Positions 6,073-6,420 of a stretch of 6,420 nt of DNA are shown piece after piece. The notes under the pieces are model-generated. The model searched no databases, had not been told where the DNA came from, and was given only the letters and a program-made list of their open reading frames with translations. Origin of the DNA: Pseudomonadota bacterium (GTDB taxonomy: Bacteria > Pseudomonadota > Gammaproteobacteria > Steroidobacterales > Steroidobacteraceae); contig JAJXWE010000104.1 of the NCBI GenBank assembly GCA_021781775.1, positions 1-6,420 of the forward strand, in the 5' to 3' direction. The position numbers and the translations under genes were made by a program. How positions within the stretch are numbered: the stretch's first letter is position 1; every line of letters starts with the position of its first letter.

Positions 6073-6420
6073 CTAGCGCGCCACGGCCGAATTGCGTGGC
6101 GTCCGGTGCGCGGCGCGTTCCATGGCGTCGGATGACTCCGGCTTGATCAACAGGAAGTCACTCTCGAGCGCCTCGACGAGCGCCGAGGTCAACGTACCGA
6201 CCAGCCGCACCGGCGCGTTGCGGTGGGTGAGTGCGCCGAGCGCCAGCACGTCGTAGTCGCGCCCCGCAGCGAACGCTGCAAGTTCCTGTTCCGGCGGACC
6301 GGACAAGATATGGGCGTGCTGCTCGTCGAGATCGGCCTGACGAGCCAGCGCACGCAGTCGCGCCGCGTGAGCGCGTCCCTCGGGGCTTTCGGAGCGCAGT
6401 GGCTCGGCGTAGAGCAGCTC
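6073..6420 (-). CDS. Universal stress protein, UspE-like (5' partial)
   Basis: C-terminal 115 residues of a UspA-superfamily protein; the start lies beyond the right edge. Residues are numbered from base 6420. The visible part fits the second half of a Usp domain: HILSGPPEQEL (37-47), then YDVLALGAL (about 56-64), then VGTLTSALVEALESDFLLIKPE (about 74-95). The nucleotide-binding motif G-x2-G-x9-G-S/T is present with exact spacing, but its second Gly is Thr: G62, T65, G75-T76. The LLIKPE ending followed by a short polar tail resembles the second domain of UspE, so the full protein may have two Usp domains; that cannot be seen here. Such proteins are soluble and are induced by stress or growth arrest. 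The gene is convergent with uup, 232 bases away. The family call is good, the UspE assignment moderate. Confidence 0.85.
   Translation of the reverse strand, partial: ELLYAEPLRSESPEGRAHAARLRALARQADLDEQHAHILSGPPEQELAAFAAGRDYDVLALGALTHRNAPVRLVGTLTSALVEALESDFLLIKPESSDAMERAAHRTPRNSAVAR

Noticed and set aside
1..6420. CRISPR array, tRNA, rRNA, insertion sequence, phage or toxin-antitoxin module
   Set aside because: No regularly spaced direct repeats, no tRNA-like cloverleaf, no transposase or integrase motifs and no terminal repeats were seen in reading both strands.

Overview
The window is about 65-67% GC by eye. It is dense with ordinary chromosomal housekeeping and stress genes that carry strong GC3 bias. 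The best guess at a source is a free-living gammaproteobacterium. That rests on a RhlE-type helicase with a long Arg/Gly tail, a full-length Uup-type ABC-F protein with its C-terminal domain, a GAF-GGDEF-EAL protein and a UspE-like protein. No species can be named from the sequence alone.

Layout from left to right: (1) 1-1494, plus strand: C-terminal 497 residues of a c-di-GMP signalling protein whose start lies upstream. It has the end of a GAF-like domain, a degenerate GGDEF domain and an EAL domain with its catalytic residues intact. (2) 1495-1707: GC-rich intergenic stretch with hairpins. (3) 1708-2148, plus strand: small heat-shock protein of the Hsp20 family. (4) 2149-2261: convergent intergenic region with a strong 14-bp hairpin. 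(5) 2262-3749, minus strand: rhlE-type DEAD-box RNA helicase. (6) 3750-3989: divergent intergenic region with a possible structured rhlE leader and a perfect 8-bp inverted repeat whose arms both carry a TATAGT box. (7) 3990-5840, plus strand: uup. (8) 5841-6072: convergent intergenic region with a start-less frame showing coding-like base periodicity, plus a small hairpin. (9) 6073-6420, minus strand: C-terminal 115 residues of a universal stress protein whose start lies beyond the window.

The genes are mostly single transcription units in alternating orientation, not one operon. Their loose common theme is stress and RNA/ribosome maintenance: a chaperone, an RNA helicase, a ribosome/DNA-associated ABC-F ATPase, a universal stress protein and a second-messenger enzyme. 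I see no CRISPR array, tRNA, rRNA, insertion sequence, phage gene or defence island, and no clear undescribed multi-gene system. The items most worth a second look are the dyad between rhlE and uup, the coding-like frame after the uup stop, and the GGDEF domain that looks catalytically dead next to an intact EAL domain.
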